Of a stretch of DNA of 53,298 bases, positions 16,252 through 25,025 are shown piece after piece (positions within the stretch are counted from its first letter, which is position 1; each line of letters starts with the position of its first letter). Origin of the DNA: Bordetella parapertussis (lineage in GTDB: Bacteria; Pseudomonadota; Gammaproteobacteria; Burkholderiales; SG8-41); the NCBI GenBank assembly GCA_945864585.1, contig CAMBCF010000018.1, forward strand, positions 1 to 53,298, in the 5' to 3' direction. The position numbers and the translations under genes were made by a program. The notes below the pieces were generated by a model that did no database searches, was not told the DNA's origin, and saw only the letters and a program-made list of their open reading frames with translations.

Positions 16252-17853
16252 TCAGTGCGCCGCCTGCAGCAAACCATCCGCAGCCTTTTCGGCAATCATG
16301 ATGGTCGCGGCGTTGGTGTTGCCCGAGGTGACCACCGGCATCACCGATGCATCGATCACGCGCAGCGCGGACATGCCGTGCACGCGCAGTTCGTGATCGA
16401 CCACCGCTTCTGCATCGTTGCCCATCTTGCAGGTGCCGACCGGGTGGTAGACGGTGAATCCTTTGGCGCGCACGTAATCGACCAGCTGCGTGTCGCTTAC
16501 GAAGGACGGTCCCGGATCACGTTCGGCGGATATCCAGCGCTTAAGCGCCGGCGCCTCGCCGATGCGGCGTATGAGTTTTAGTCCGTTGAGCATGGTGGCA
16601 ACATCAGCCTCGCGCTCGAGGAAATTGGGGCGGATCGATGGCGCCGCCGCGGCATCGTTCGAGCGGATTTCCAGCAGGCCGCGCGACTCCGGCCGCAGCT
16701 TGCACACCGACATCGAGAAACCCGAAAAAGGGTGCAGGCTGGGATCGGTGCGCTCAGCGCTGTAGGGGAAGAAATGGAACTGCACATCGGGGCGGTCGAG
16801 TTCGGGCCGGGTGCGCGCGAACCCGCCGGCCAGACCCGCATACCAGCTGAGCGGCCCTTTGCGCGTGAGCGCGAAGCGCATGCCCATCATCATTTTGCGC
16901 CAGGGGCTTTGCATAATGTCGTTCACGGTGATCGGCTCGTTGCAGGTCCACACCACGCGCGTCTGCAGATGGTCGTGCAGGTTGCGGCCCACGCCGGGCG
17001 CATCCTTCACCACCGCGATGCCATGGTGTTGCAGCAACGCCCCCGGCCCTATGCCCGAGAGTTGCAGCAGTTGCGGCGACTGAATGGCCCCCGCGCACAG
17101 CAGCACTTCGCGCGCCGCAAACGCCTGCCGTTCCGTACCGTCCACCCGATACGCAACGCCGGTCGCGCGCGCGCCTTCGGTCAGCACGCGAGTAGCCATC
17201 GCATGTGTCACCACTTCGAGATTGGCGCGTTTCATCGCCGGGCGCAGATAGCCCACGGCCGCGCTGCAACGCAGGCCATTGCGCGCGGTGCCCTGAAAGT
17301 AGCCCACACCTTCCTGCTTGGCGCCGTTGAAATCGTCATTGCGCGGAATGCCGGCATCGATCCCCGCGGCGATGAAGGCTTCGGCGAGCGGGTGGGTGTC
17401 CTTGACATCGGATACCGCCAGCGGCCCGCCAGTGCCGTGCCAGGCATCCGCGCCGCGTTCCTGGTCCTCCGATTTCTTGAAGTAGGGCAGGACATCATCA
17501 TAGCCCCAGCCGGGATTGCCGAGATTTTTCCAATCATCGAAATCTTCACGCTGGCCGCGGATGTAGATCAGGCCGTTGATCGAACTCGATCCGCCGAGCA
17601 CGCGCCCGCGCGGCACCTTGATGCGCCGGCCCTGCATGCCCGGTTCGGCATCGGTCTCGAACATCCAGTTGACCTTGTTGTCGAACATGGTCTTGCCGAA
17701 GCCCAGCGGAATATGGATCCACGGATTGTTATCGCGGCCGCCGGCTTCCAGCAGCAGCACGCGATGCTTGCCGGATGCGGTGAGGCGGTTGGCCAGCACG
17801 CAGCCCGCGGAACCGGCGCCGACAATGATGTAGTCATAGGTAGAAGGTGTCAT
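16252..17853 (-). CDS. GMC family FAD oxidoreductase (choline dehydrogenase-like)
   Basis: This 533-residue glucose-methanol-choline oxidoreductase would oxidise an alcohol to an aldehyde or ketone with FAD. The ADP-binding motif YIIVGAGSAGCVLANRL is at residues 8-24, followed by VLLLEAGGRDNNPWIH. GMC signatures PRGRVLGGSSSINGLIYIRG and GAIQSPQLLQLSGIGP are present. The C-terminal active-site region contains VYHPVGTCKMG and RVIDASVMPVVTSGNTNAATIMIAEKAAD with the expected catalytic His and Asn. The ATG at 17853 was chosen because the 21 extra upstream codons add only a non-homologous tail. It lies between the alpha/beta hydrolase gene and a Bug gene on the same strand. The alcohol substrate is unknown. 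Confidence 0.9.
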   Translation of the reverse strand: MTPSTYDYIIVGAGSAGCVLANRLTASGKHRVLLLEAGGRDNNPWIHIPLGFGKTMFDNKVNWMFETDAEPGMQGRRIKVPRGRVLGGSSSINGLIYIRGQREDFDDWKNLGNPGWGYDDVLPYFKKSEDQERGADAWHGTGGPLAVSDVKDTHPLAEAFIAAGIDAGIPRNDDFNGAKQEGVGYFQGTARNGLRCSAAVGYLRPAMKRANLEVVTHAMATRVLTEGARATGVAYRVDGTERQAFAAREVLLCAGAIQSPQLLQLSGIGPGALLQHHGIAVVKDAPGVGRNLHDHLQTRVVWTCNEPITVNDIMQSPWRKMMMGMRFALTRKGPLSWYAGLAGGFARTRPELDRPDVQFHFFPYSAERTDPSLHPFSGFSMSVCKLRPESRGLLEIRSNDAAAAPSIRPNFLEREADVATMLNGLKLIRRIGEAPALKRWISAERDPGPSFVSDTQLVDYVRAKGFTVYHPVGTCKMGNDAEAVVDHELRVHGMSALRVIDASVMPVVTSGNTNAATIMIAEKAADGLLQAAH

Positions 17854-17968
17854 TGGCTGTCTCACATGCAAAGCTGCCGTTGGTTGGCCGCCTGGCCTAA
17901 CCCGTGCCGGCTGCACGCCTACGCGTGCGCGCCGGTGCGCGTATGGTTTCCGTCTTAGCCGGTGGCTG

Positions 17969-18721
17969 TCACACAGGCCGATGCGCCCGCATAAAGGAGC
18001 GTACCTGGCGCACCACCGGGGGGATGAGTTCCTTGGGTTCTTTCCACGGGAAGAGGCTCACTTCGGACCTCGGCGAGAGCATCACCGACTCCATGGCCAC
18101 GGCGTACGGGTGCGACGGAACGTCGTCCGGCAGTACCAGGATGGGCGTCTGGCAGGCGCGCACAAAATCGCGCGTCACGGTGAATACGAAGTCGGGGTTG
18201 GTGCGGTACATCCTGGTGAGGAATTTGTCGACTGTCGCCATCGTGATGTCAGGGCGGCGGGCGCACAGCGGCGGGCCCCAGCCCTTCATGTTGTTGTCGT
18301 AAAAAAGGTCGCGCTTCTCAGGGCGGGACCCGCTGGGCTGCGCCAGCACGCCAGCGACGATATGCGTGGGCGCCCGCTGCAACAGGTTCCAGATGAAGGG
18401 GCCGCCGATGCAAAAGCCCATCACCATGAACTGCTTGATACCCAGATGATCCATCAGGCCGAGCTGGTCATCGGTGTGCGCGTCCCACGGGCGTTCGATT
18501 TCAAGCGGGCCGGAGGACTGGCCGCCGTTGGCGTTGCGCAAGTCCATCGCAATGCAGCGGTAATCGTTTTTGAACTCCGCGATCGGGTTGAATGGCGCTC
18601 CTTCGGTGAAGTAGGAGATATTCGAGTTCAAACCCCCGCCGGCGATGAGTAACAACGGAAAGCCGGCCCCGCCGTGGTCTTCGTAGCGGATGCGGACGGC
18701 GCCTTTTTCGTAGAACGGCAT
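17969..18721 (-). CDS. alpha/beta hydrolase with a cysteine at the nucleophile position
   Basis: This 250-residue alpha/beta-hydrolase fold protein starts with FPLLLIAGGGLNSN (an HG-type oxyanion loop), then YRCIAMDLRNANGGQS. The nucleophile elbow reads MGFCIGGPF, placing Cys104 where most family members have Ser; dienelactone hydrolase is a known precedent for Cys. An acidic residue is available in VLPDDVPSHPYA. The usual C-terminal His is not obvious, because the expected segment reads FPWKEPKELIPPVV. AAGGAGA before the ATG at 18721 fixes the start. It is the first gene of the minus-strand series with the GMC oxidoreductase, Bug and D-aminoacylase-like genes. An esterase or lactonase role is inferred only from fold and context. 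Confidence 0.78.
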   Translation of the reverse strand: MPFYEKGAVRIRYEDHGGAGFPLLLIAGGGLNSNISYFTEGAPFNPIAEFKNDYRCIAMDLRNANGGQSSGPLEIERPWDAHTDDQLGLMDHLGIKQFMVMGFCIGGPFIWNLLQRAPTHIVAGVLAQPSGSRPEKRDLFYDNNMKGWGPPLCARRPDITMATVDKFLTRMYRTNPDFVFTVTRDFVRACQTPILVLPDDVPSHPYAVAMESVMLSPRSEVSLFPWKEPKELIPPVVRQVRSFMRAHRPV

Positions 18722-18877
18722 TGCAGTTTCTCCTTGCCCAGTGTGTTGTTGCGAGGTTGACAGGTTGCTCCGGGGCGGCGGCGGAGTCAAGTTGTTCGCG
18801 GGCGCAGCGCCATAGGATTGTTGTTGTCCGCAGAAGCACTTTGCGATAGTTTAGGGGCCTCACACGGAGGAGAGAAT

Positions 18878-21112
18878 ATGACAGGCGTTCTGCAAGGCAT
18901 ACGCGTCATCGATTTTGGCCAGTACATCGCAGGCCCTATGGCAGCCATGCTGCTGGGCGACCAGGGTGCGGACGTGATACGCATCGATCCGCCGGGCGGG
19001 CCGCGCTGGAATACGCCGGCCAATGCCACCTGGAACCGCAACAAGCGCAGCATAGTCCTAAATCTGAAACAGGACGCAGACTTGGAGACGGCGCGGCAAC
19101 TGGTCGCGGGCGCCGACGTAGTGATCGAGAACTTCCGTCCGGGCGTGATGGAGCGTCTCGGTTTGGGGGCTGCAGCGATGACGGCGGAGAATCCGCGGCT
19201 CGTCTACTGCTCGCTGCCGGGTTTCGGCGCGGACGATCCGCGTGCCCAGGTCAGAGCATGGGAGGGCGTGGTGGGTGCCGCCACCGGCGCTTATCGTGCC
19301 GGTCATGCGACCAGTGGTACGACCCATAGCCGGCCGGTGTATACCGTCGTTCCCTACGGCTCGGCCTACGCGGCATTTCTGTGCGCGGTCAGCGTCGCCA
19401 TGGCGCTGAATGCGCGGGCGCGTTGCGGTTTCGGTCAGCGCGTGGAAATTCCGCTGTTCGATGCGACCTTCACTGTGGTCGGCGCACGCGGCCTGCTGGT
19501 TAACGGCAAACCCGAGGCCGAACCCGCATTCAACTGGAGCCGGCAATTGCCCTGCAAGGATGGGCGCTGGCTGATGTACGTGGCGAACAACAAGAAGTTT
19601 GATGCCTTCATCAAGGGCATCGGCATGGACCAATGGCGCGACGCCAAGCTGCCGCCGCAAGAACTCGCGCAGAAGTTCGACGAGGTGATGCGCGCCCGCA
19701 CCGCCCAAGAGTGGGAAGACATGATTGCGGAGATCGGCTCCGAAGGCGTGATCTGCCATTCCAGCAGCGAATGGCTAAAACATCCGCAGGCACTGGAATC
19801 ACAGATCGTCGCTGACTACGACGATCCGGAACTGGGCCGCTTTCGTGGCCCTGCCATCAACGTGCGCCTCTCGTCCACGCCGGGCGCGGTGCGCACGCCG
19901 CGCCCGAAGACGGATGCGCATCGTGCAGAGATTCTGAATGAACTGACCGCGCGTAAGCCGATCGCTGCAGCGGCGGGCGGCGAACTATTGCGTTCGGCGT
20001 TGCAGGGCGTGAAGGTGGTGGACTTGTGCATCGTGCTCGCGGGCCCGACCTGTGCCCGCACCCTGGCCGAGTTCGGCGCGGATGTGATCAAGATCGACAG
20101 TCCGCACAAAGGCACCGTGCTGCGGCACAACGACATCAACCGCGCCAAGCGCAGTGTGCTCATCGATCTCAAGACCAAAGAGGGGTTGGAGATTTTCTGG
20201 AAGCTGGTCGATCAGGCCGACGTGGTACTGCAGAATTTCCGCGGCGGCGTTGCCGAGAAACTCGGCATTGATTACGCACGGGTGCGTGCGCGCCGGCCGG
20301 ACATCATCTACGGCTCCATGAATACCTTTGGTCATATCGGTCCCTATGCGAGCCGTCCCGGCCATGAGCAGATCGGCCAGGCGGTGTCGGGCATGCAGGT
20401 GCGCTACGGCTCGGCCAAGCCTGCTACCGCGCCTTTCGCTGCGAACGACTACGGCACCGGCCTGATGGCGTGTTATGGCGTGGCGCTGGCTCTGTTGCAC
20501 CGGCGCCGCACCGGAGAAGGACAGTTTGTGGATAGCGCGCTGGCCTATACCGCCACCATGCTGCAGTCGGCGCTGCTGCAGGATTACGCAGGTAAAAAGT
20601 GGGACGAACCGCACGGGCAGGAAGCAACGGGCAGTGGGCCGCTTAACCGCCTTTATCAGGCCAGTGACGGCTGGCTGTTCCTCGCCTCACGGGCGGGAGA
20701 GCTGGCGCACTGCGCGCAACTGGCTGACCTCGCCGCGCGCAGCGGTGCGGACCTGGAGCGCGAATTGGAACAGCGCATGCGTAGCCGCAGCGTGGCGACG
20801 TGGGTGGATCTTCTCAACCAGGCCGGCATCGGCGCCCACCGCGTGGTGCCCAGCCTGGTCGAACTGATGACCGATCCGCTGGTGCAGGCGCGAGGTCTGG
20901 CCATCACCCGCGACCACGAGGGCTTTGGCCCTATCACTACCACCGCGCCTGGCGTAAAGCTTTCGCGTACGCCGATGACGGTGGGAAGGCCGGCGGCCAA
21001 ACCCGGTTCGGATGCCGCCAGTGTGCTGGCGGAAATCGGCCTTGGCAGCGAACTGCAGCGCTTGATCCGCGAACGCGTGATTGCGGTGGACGGCGTGAAG
21101 GCCGGCTGCTGA
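18878..21112 (+). CDS. tandem double-domain family III CoA-transferase (CaiB/BaiF)
   Basis: This 744-residue protein holds two CaiB/BaiF domains, while most family members have one domain of about 400 residues and act as interlocked dimers. Domain 1 (about residues 3-370) begins VLQGIRVIDFGQYIAGPMAA. Domain 2 (about 378-740) begins ALQGVKVVDLCIVLAGPTCA. The conserved Asp that carries the CoA thioester in this family aligns with Asp524 in AANDYGTG of domain 2. At the same position domain 1 has Ser162 in PYGSAYAA. Domain 1 may therefore be structural. GGAGGAGAG precedes the ATG. It is divergent from the alpha/beta hydrolase operon and may activate its product to a CoA ester. Its stop codon lies inside an FAD-oxidoreductase remnant. 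Confidence 0.88.
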   Translation: MTGVLQGIRVIDFGQYIAGPMAAMLLGDQGADVIRIDPPGGPRWNTPANATWNRNKRSIVLNLKQDADLETARQLVAGADVVIENFRPGVMERLGLGAAAMTAENPRLVYCSLPGFGADDPRAQVRAWEGVVGAATGAYRAGHATSGTTHSRPVYTVVPYGSAYAAFLCAVSVAMALNARARCGFGQRVEIPLFDATFTVVGARGLLVNGKPEAEPAFNWSRQLPCKDGRWLMYVANNKKFDAFIKGIGMDQWRDAKLPPQELAQKFDEVMRARTAQEWEDMIAEIGSEGVICHSSSEWLKHPQALESQIVADYDDPELGRFRGPAINVRLSSTPGAVRTPRPKTDAHRAEILNELTARKPIAAAAGGELLRSALQGVKVVDLCIVLAGPTCARTLAEFGADVIKIDSPHKGTVLRHNDINRAKRSVLIDLKTKEGLEIFWKLVDQADVVLQNFRGGVAEKLGIDYARVRARRPDIIYGSMNTFGHIGPYASRPGHEQIGQAVSGMQVRYGSAKPATAPFAANDYGTGLMACYGVALALLHRRRTGEGQFVDSALAYTATMLQSALLQDYAGKKWDEPHGQEATGSGPLNRLYQASDGWLFLASRAGELAHCAQLADLAARSGADLERELEQRMRSRSVATWVDLLNQAGIGAHRVVPSLVELMTDPLVQARGLAITRDHEGFGPITTTAPGVKLSRTPMTVGRPAAKPGSDAASVLAEIGLGSELQRLIRERVIAVDGVKAGC

Positions 21113-21669
21113 TTGAATCGAAATCCTACAAGCTGCTGGGTGACGCGGTGTTGACGCAGCCTGGCGCGCTGTCGTACCAGATTTTCGATCAGGGTGTGAT
21201 GGATACCTCCAGCGACACTGCGCCTTTGTTCAAATTCAAAGAGGTGCTGGCGCTGGGCCGCTTGCTGAGCGAACCGACATTGGAAACGCTGGCGTGCCGC
21301 GTCGGACTGGACCCCGCAACGCTGGTTGCGACCGTCGCGCGTTACAACGGTTTTGTGCGCGTTGGCCGCGACGAAGACTTCGGGCGCAGCGGGCTGTCAT
21401 CGGGCTACGGCAAACTCCTCGAATTAAAGCGCGGCCCGTGGTACGCTTATCCATCGACCAGCGGTCTGATTGCAACCTATTGTGGCGTGATCGTGGATAC
21501 CGATACGCGGGTGATCGATGTGTTTGGCGAGGCTATACCCGGGCTGTTCGCGGCGGGTGAGATGACCGGCGGCTTTCACGGCGTGGCCTACATGACCGGA
21601 TCGTCGCTGGGCAAATGCGTGATCTTTGGGCGCATTGCGGGGCAGAATGCAGCGGCGTTTGGTGGCTGA
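21106..21669 (+). pseudogene. 3' remnant of an FAD-dependent oxidoreductase (fumarate reductase/KstD-like)
   Basis: About 187 residues of the C-terminal part of a flavoprotein remain. It starts at LLIESKSYKLLGDAVL, runs through PTLETLACRVGLDPATL, and ends with the FAD-contacting GLFAAGEMTGGFHGVAYMTG, SSLGKCVIFGRIAGQNAAA. Family members are 450-550 residues and start with a GxGxxG FAD motif, which is absent here. The frame continues upstream only as an overlapping frame inside the CoA-transferase gene. No convincing start codon or ribosome binding site exists at the junction. A deletion probably fused the end of the CoA-transferase gene to this fragment. Confidence 0.8.
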
Positions 21670-21828
21670 CTGAAAAGTAGGTTCTAATTACACATGAACA
21701 TCGGCGTCGCGCGCGACTTTAAGGAACTGCAGCAAGCTGGAACGGCCATCGCCCGCGGGGTGCGTGCCTGTCACGAGGTTTGCCTTACGTAAAGGACAGA
21801 AATGCGTTAGAACCCGCAACATACACGC

Positions 21829-23695
21829 ACGGTCAAGCTTAATAAATGGGTGGCTGCCACGGTGCTGGCAGCGTTTTTCCATGCAGGCATGGTGGATGCC
21901 GCCGGATTGGGCAGGATCAACCTGTTGTCGCGGCTGGGGCAGCCGTTCGCTGCTGAAATTGAACTGATCAATGTGACCAGGGACGAGCTGGCGACGCTGA
22001 ATGTCAGCCTTGCACCAGTCGCCGCGTATCAGGAGGCGAACCTGCAGTTTGATCCGGTGCTCAATGCTTTGCGCTTGTCCGTGGAGCGGTACGACAACGG
22101 TACGCCCTACATTCGCGCCACCTCGGCGCGCCGCGTGACCGAGCCCTACCTTGATTTTTTGATTGTGCTCACCTGGTAGAACGGCAAGGTGCAGCGCACC
22201 TATGCCGCACTGCTTGACCTGCCTGGCGTGGCGGAAACTGCGGCAGCAACACCTGCACCAACCGCTGCGGCGGCCACGTCCAAGGCGGAAGTCGTACCGC
22301 CTCGAGCGCCGCGCGCATCGCGCGTACGCAAGCCGACAGTGGTTGCGGATTCGATACCGGCTACGGCACCTGTGGTTCCAGCGCCCGCCCCCGCTACAGC
22401 GCGCACGCCAGTGACGCCCGCGGAGGCAGGTAAAAACGGGGTTGTCCCGCCCGAACCCGGAGCCGTTGCATCCGCCAAGCCGGAACTCGTAGAGCCCGCC
22501 CCGCCAAAACCGGAACCTGCTGCAGCGGACGTGCGCAAGGAAGAACCGCTAAAATCTGAATCCAGTGCACCGGACGGCGTGCCTGCTGCGGAATCCCAAT
22601 CATCCGCAGCGAAGAATGGCGTATCGCCGCCTGCGCCGCCTGCGCCGGGCGTCATCGATACAGTGATGAATCAAGGTGCTGGTTGGTGGTATTGCGCTGG
22701 CGTTGCTGGCGTGCATCGTCGGCCTTTGGGCGTTGCGCCGCCGCAAGCCAGTGCCCGTGGAAGCGAACGAGCCCATTGCAGCAACGGTTGCTACTGAAGC
22801 GTTCGCGCCTGGCACAACAGCGCCCGATAAGATCACTGCGCCCAATTTCAGGGCCGCAATCGGCATCACTGACGTCGATGCGATCGACGAAGCAAGCGCG
22901 TATCTCGAACATGGGCAGGATGAGCCAGCCGAAAAAGTGCTGCGCGATCCCTTGAGCAGGCAGCCGGGGCGCGAGGACGTTCAGCTGCTGATACTGGAAA
23001 TCCTCCCTGGGCGCGGCGACAAGGACGGTTTTAACCAGCTTGCTGGCCGTCCGCACAAGCAGACTGGCGGTGTGGGAGAACAGTGGAAGCGCGCAATAGC
23101 GATGGGATATGCACTCGATCCAAGTTACCCGCTTTTTTCGCCCACTGACCATGGGGTGGCGTACGAGGCGCTTGGCCTTGCGGTAGGTAGTGTGGATATC
23201 GATCTCAGCAGCCCCGCGCTATCCTACGACGTGAACGACAGCGCGGACACTGGTCTGGACCGTGGCGGCGCAAGCGGCGGTGACGAAGAGTCGAAAGTGC
23301 GTGCGCACGCCGACGGGGAACCGGCTGCGGGTGCGCCCGAGCCGTTGCCGTATATCGGATTTGAATTGCCGCCGCCCAGCGCGCCGGTGCCTGCTGAGAT
23401 CCCTGAAACAGCGGCCGCGACGCCCATAGCCACAGACGACCCCGGGCTCGATTTCAAGGTGGACTTTTCCAGCCTCACACCGACGCTAAAAGACAAACCT
23501 GTGGCGACTGTGGCGGCAGCCACTGACGAAAAAGATTCTCGCGCAGATGAGCTGCAGGAAAAGATTGTGCTTGCTCGTGCCTACCGTGAAATAAGCGACA
23601 AGGAAGGCGCCCTGGAACTGCTGCGCGAAGTCGAACGCGAGGGTGACGCTGCACAGCAGGCCGAAGCGCGGGAATTGCTGCAGACGTTTGGGTAA
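21829..23695 (+). pseudogene. fimV-like gene, inactivated by a lost start, an amber stop and a frameshift
   Basis: The translation matches FimV/HubP, inner-membrane proteins that organise type IV pili and the cell pole. A signal peptide runs into AGLGRINLLSRLGQPFAAEI, the hallmark FimV N-terminus. The expected start codon is ACG at 21829. A TAG at 22177-22179 interrupts LTW-stop-NGKVQRTYAALLD, after which the same frame continues through a Pro/Ala-rich linker. Near 22670 the frame shifts by one to enter VGGIALALLACIVGLWALRRRK (the membrane helix). A TPR-like EASAYLEHGQDEPAEKVL part follows, then the C-terminal RAYREISDKEGALELLREVE FimV domain, ending at 23695. No LysM motif was seen. Three independent lesions argue for a true pseudogene. 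Confidence 0.85.
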
Positions 23696-23717
23696 ATTGT
23701 TTGCCAGGAGCACCCCG

Positions 23718-24947
23718 TCAATCACAGCGCCCGCCGTCCTCCGGACGCCAGGGGTTGCTGAAGGTGCTCAACGATTCGAGGAACACCACCAGATCGGTCT
23801 GCTCGCGCGGGCTCAAGTTCAGTGGTTTGGCGGGCAGCCCGTCTTTTGCATGCAGGCGCACGGGATCGAGGCCGGCGTAATGCCGCACGACTTCGGCGAG
23901 GGTATCGATGCTGCCGTCGCGGCCATAAGGTGAAGTCAGCAGCAGGTTACGCAGTGACGGCACTTTGAACTCTCCGAAATTGGCCTTCTCGATAGACGCC
24001 TGGCGGGTGTGTGCAGCGCCGGCGCCGGTGGTGTCGTCATTGTAGGAACCCAGCAGGTTGAAACGGCTTTGCAGCAATTGCCCGATTCCCTCGTGGCGTC
24101 CGGGATCCGGCTTGCCGTGCGGTGCAAAGCGCGACAGGCCGGTGTTGAAGAACTCGCCGCTGGTGAAATTGGGGCCGGCATGGCAGGTGGTGCAGCCGTC
24201 CCTGCCGATGAAAATCTTGAGTCCTCGCTGTGCCGGCTCGGAATAACGCCAGGTGGAGGGCGGCGCCGCCTGCGCCAGCGCGTCACGGAACTGATCGAAC
24301 GGCGTGCGTCCGCTGGTCAGGGTCTCCTGGAAGGCGGCCAGCGCCTTTCCCACATTCACGAACACGGCCTCGTCGTCGGTTGCTGACGGCAGTGATCCGA
24401 ATGCTTTTCGGTAGCGGCAGGACAGATCATTGTCGTTGCGCACCAATTGCGCGGCGTGGCGCGGCGTCGCGGCCAGTTCACGCGGGTCCAGAATCGGGCG
24501 CAGGCTTTGCGACCATAAACTATCAGCAGCGCCGTCCCAGCCGTACCAGCGCCGGGCGCTCAGATTCATCAGCGTTGGCGTGTTGCGATCCAGTTCAGCC
24601 ACACCCACACCGCGCCGCAGGTTGTCGGTCCAGTTGCGCTCCGGGACGTGGCAGCTGGCGCAGGATTTTGTTGCGGGGCCGGAGAGGCGTTGATCAAAGA
24701 ACAGCAGCGTGCCGAACTCGATCGCGTGTTGTTTCCCCGATACCCGGTTGGTCGAATCGAGCGGTGCGGGCGCCGGCCACGGTCCATGCGAGAGGATGAT
24801 GCTGATCTCGCTGTCGGTGAAAACAGGTTTTGTTGCGACGCGCTCGTCCGCCGCACTGGCCCCTGGCAATAGTGTGCACATTGCGCTGAGCGCAGCGCAT
24901 GCGATACTCAACGCCGTGCGTTGCGCCTGACGGGTGTCTGGATTCAT
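23718..24947 (-). CDS. di-heme cytochrome c peroxidase family protein (CcpA/MauG-like)
   Basis: This 409-residue periplasmic protein has two c-type heme sites, CASCH at residues 96-100 and CTTCH at 252-256. Between and after them are family segments GTLLFFDQRLSG, NTPTLMNLSARRWYGWDGAA, AAFQETLTSGRTPFDQF and FKVPSLRNLLLTSPYGRDGS. A signal peptide ends LLPGASAADE. It should reduce peroxide or, as in MauG relatives, carry out a heme-linked oxidation. The ATG at 24947 was preferred over a TTG three codons upstream. It lies at the 3' end of the minus-strand catabolic series, 78 bases after a Bug gene, and faces the decayed fimV-like gene across 22 bases. Its link to the pathway is uncertain. Confidence 0.87.
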   Translation of the reverse strand: MNPDTRQAQRTALSIACAALSAMCTLLPGASAADERVATKPVFTDSEISIILSHGPWPAPAPLDSTNRVSGKQHAIEFGTLLFFDQRLSGPATKSCASCHVPERNWTDNLRRGVGVAELDRNTPTLMNLSARRWYGWDGAADSLWSQSLRPILDPRELAATPRHAAQLVRNDNDLSCRYRKAFGSLPSATDDEAVFVNVGKALAAFQETLTSGRTPFDQFRDALAQAAPPSTWRYSEPAQRGLKIFIGRDGCTTCHAGPNFTSGEFFNTGLSRFAPHGKPDPGRHEGIGQLLQSRFNLLGSYNDDTTGAGAAHTRQASIEKANFGEFKVPSLRNLLLTSPYGRDGSIDTLAEVVRHYAGLDPVRLHAKDGLPAKPLNLSPREQTDLVVFLESLSTFSNPWRPEDGGRCD

Positions 24948-25025
24948 CACCTGCAACGCCTTGCCCTGAGTTTAGTGAGTGCGACGATCCCGAAGAGGGA
25001 CAAAACGCAGTGTGCGCACGTTCGT

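Noticed and set aside
21694-21792. A 32-codon frame beginning MNIGVARDFKELQQAG between the FAD remnant and the fimV-like pseudogene
   Set aside because: It has no ribosome binding site, no recognisable domain, and lies among decayed genes; probably chance.
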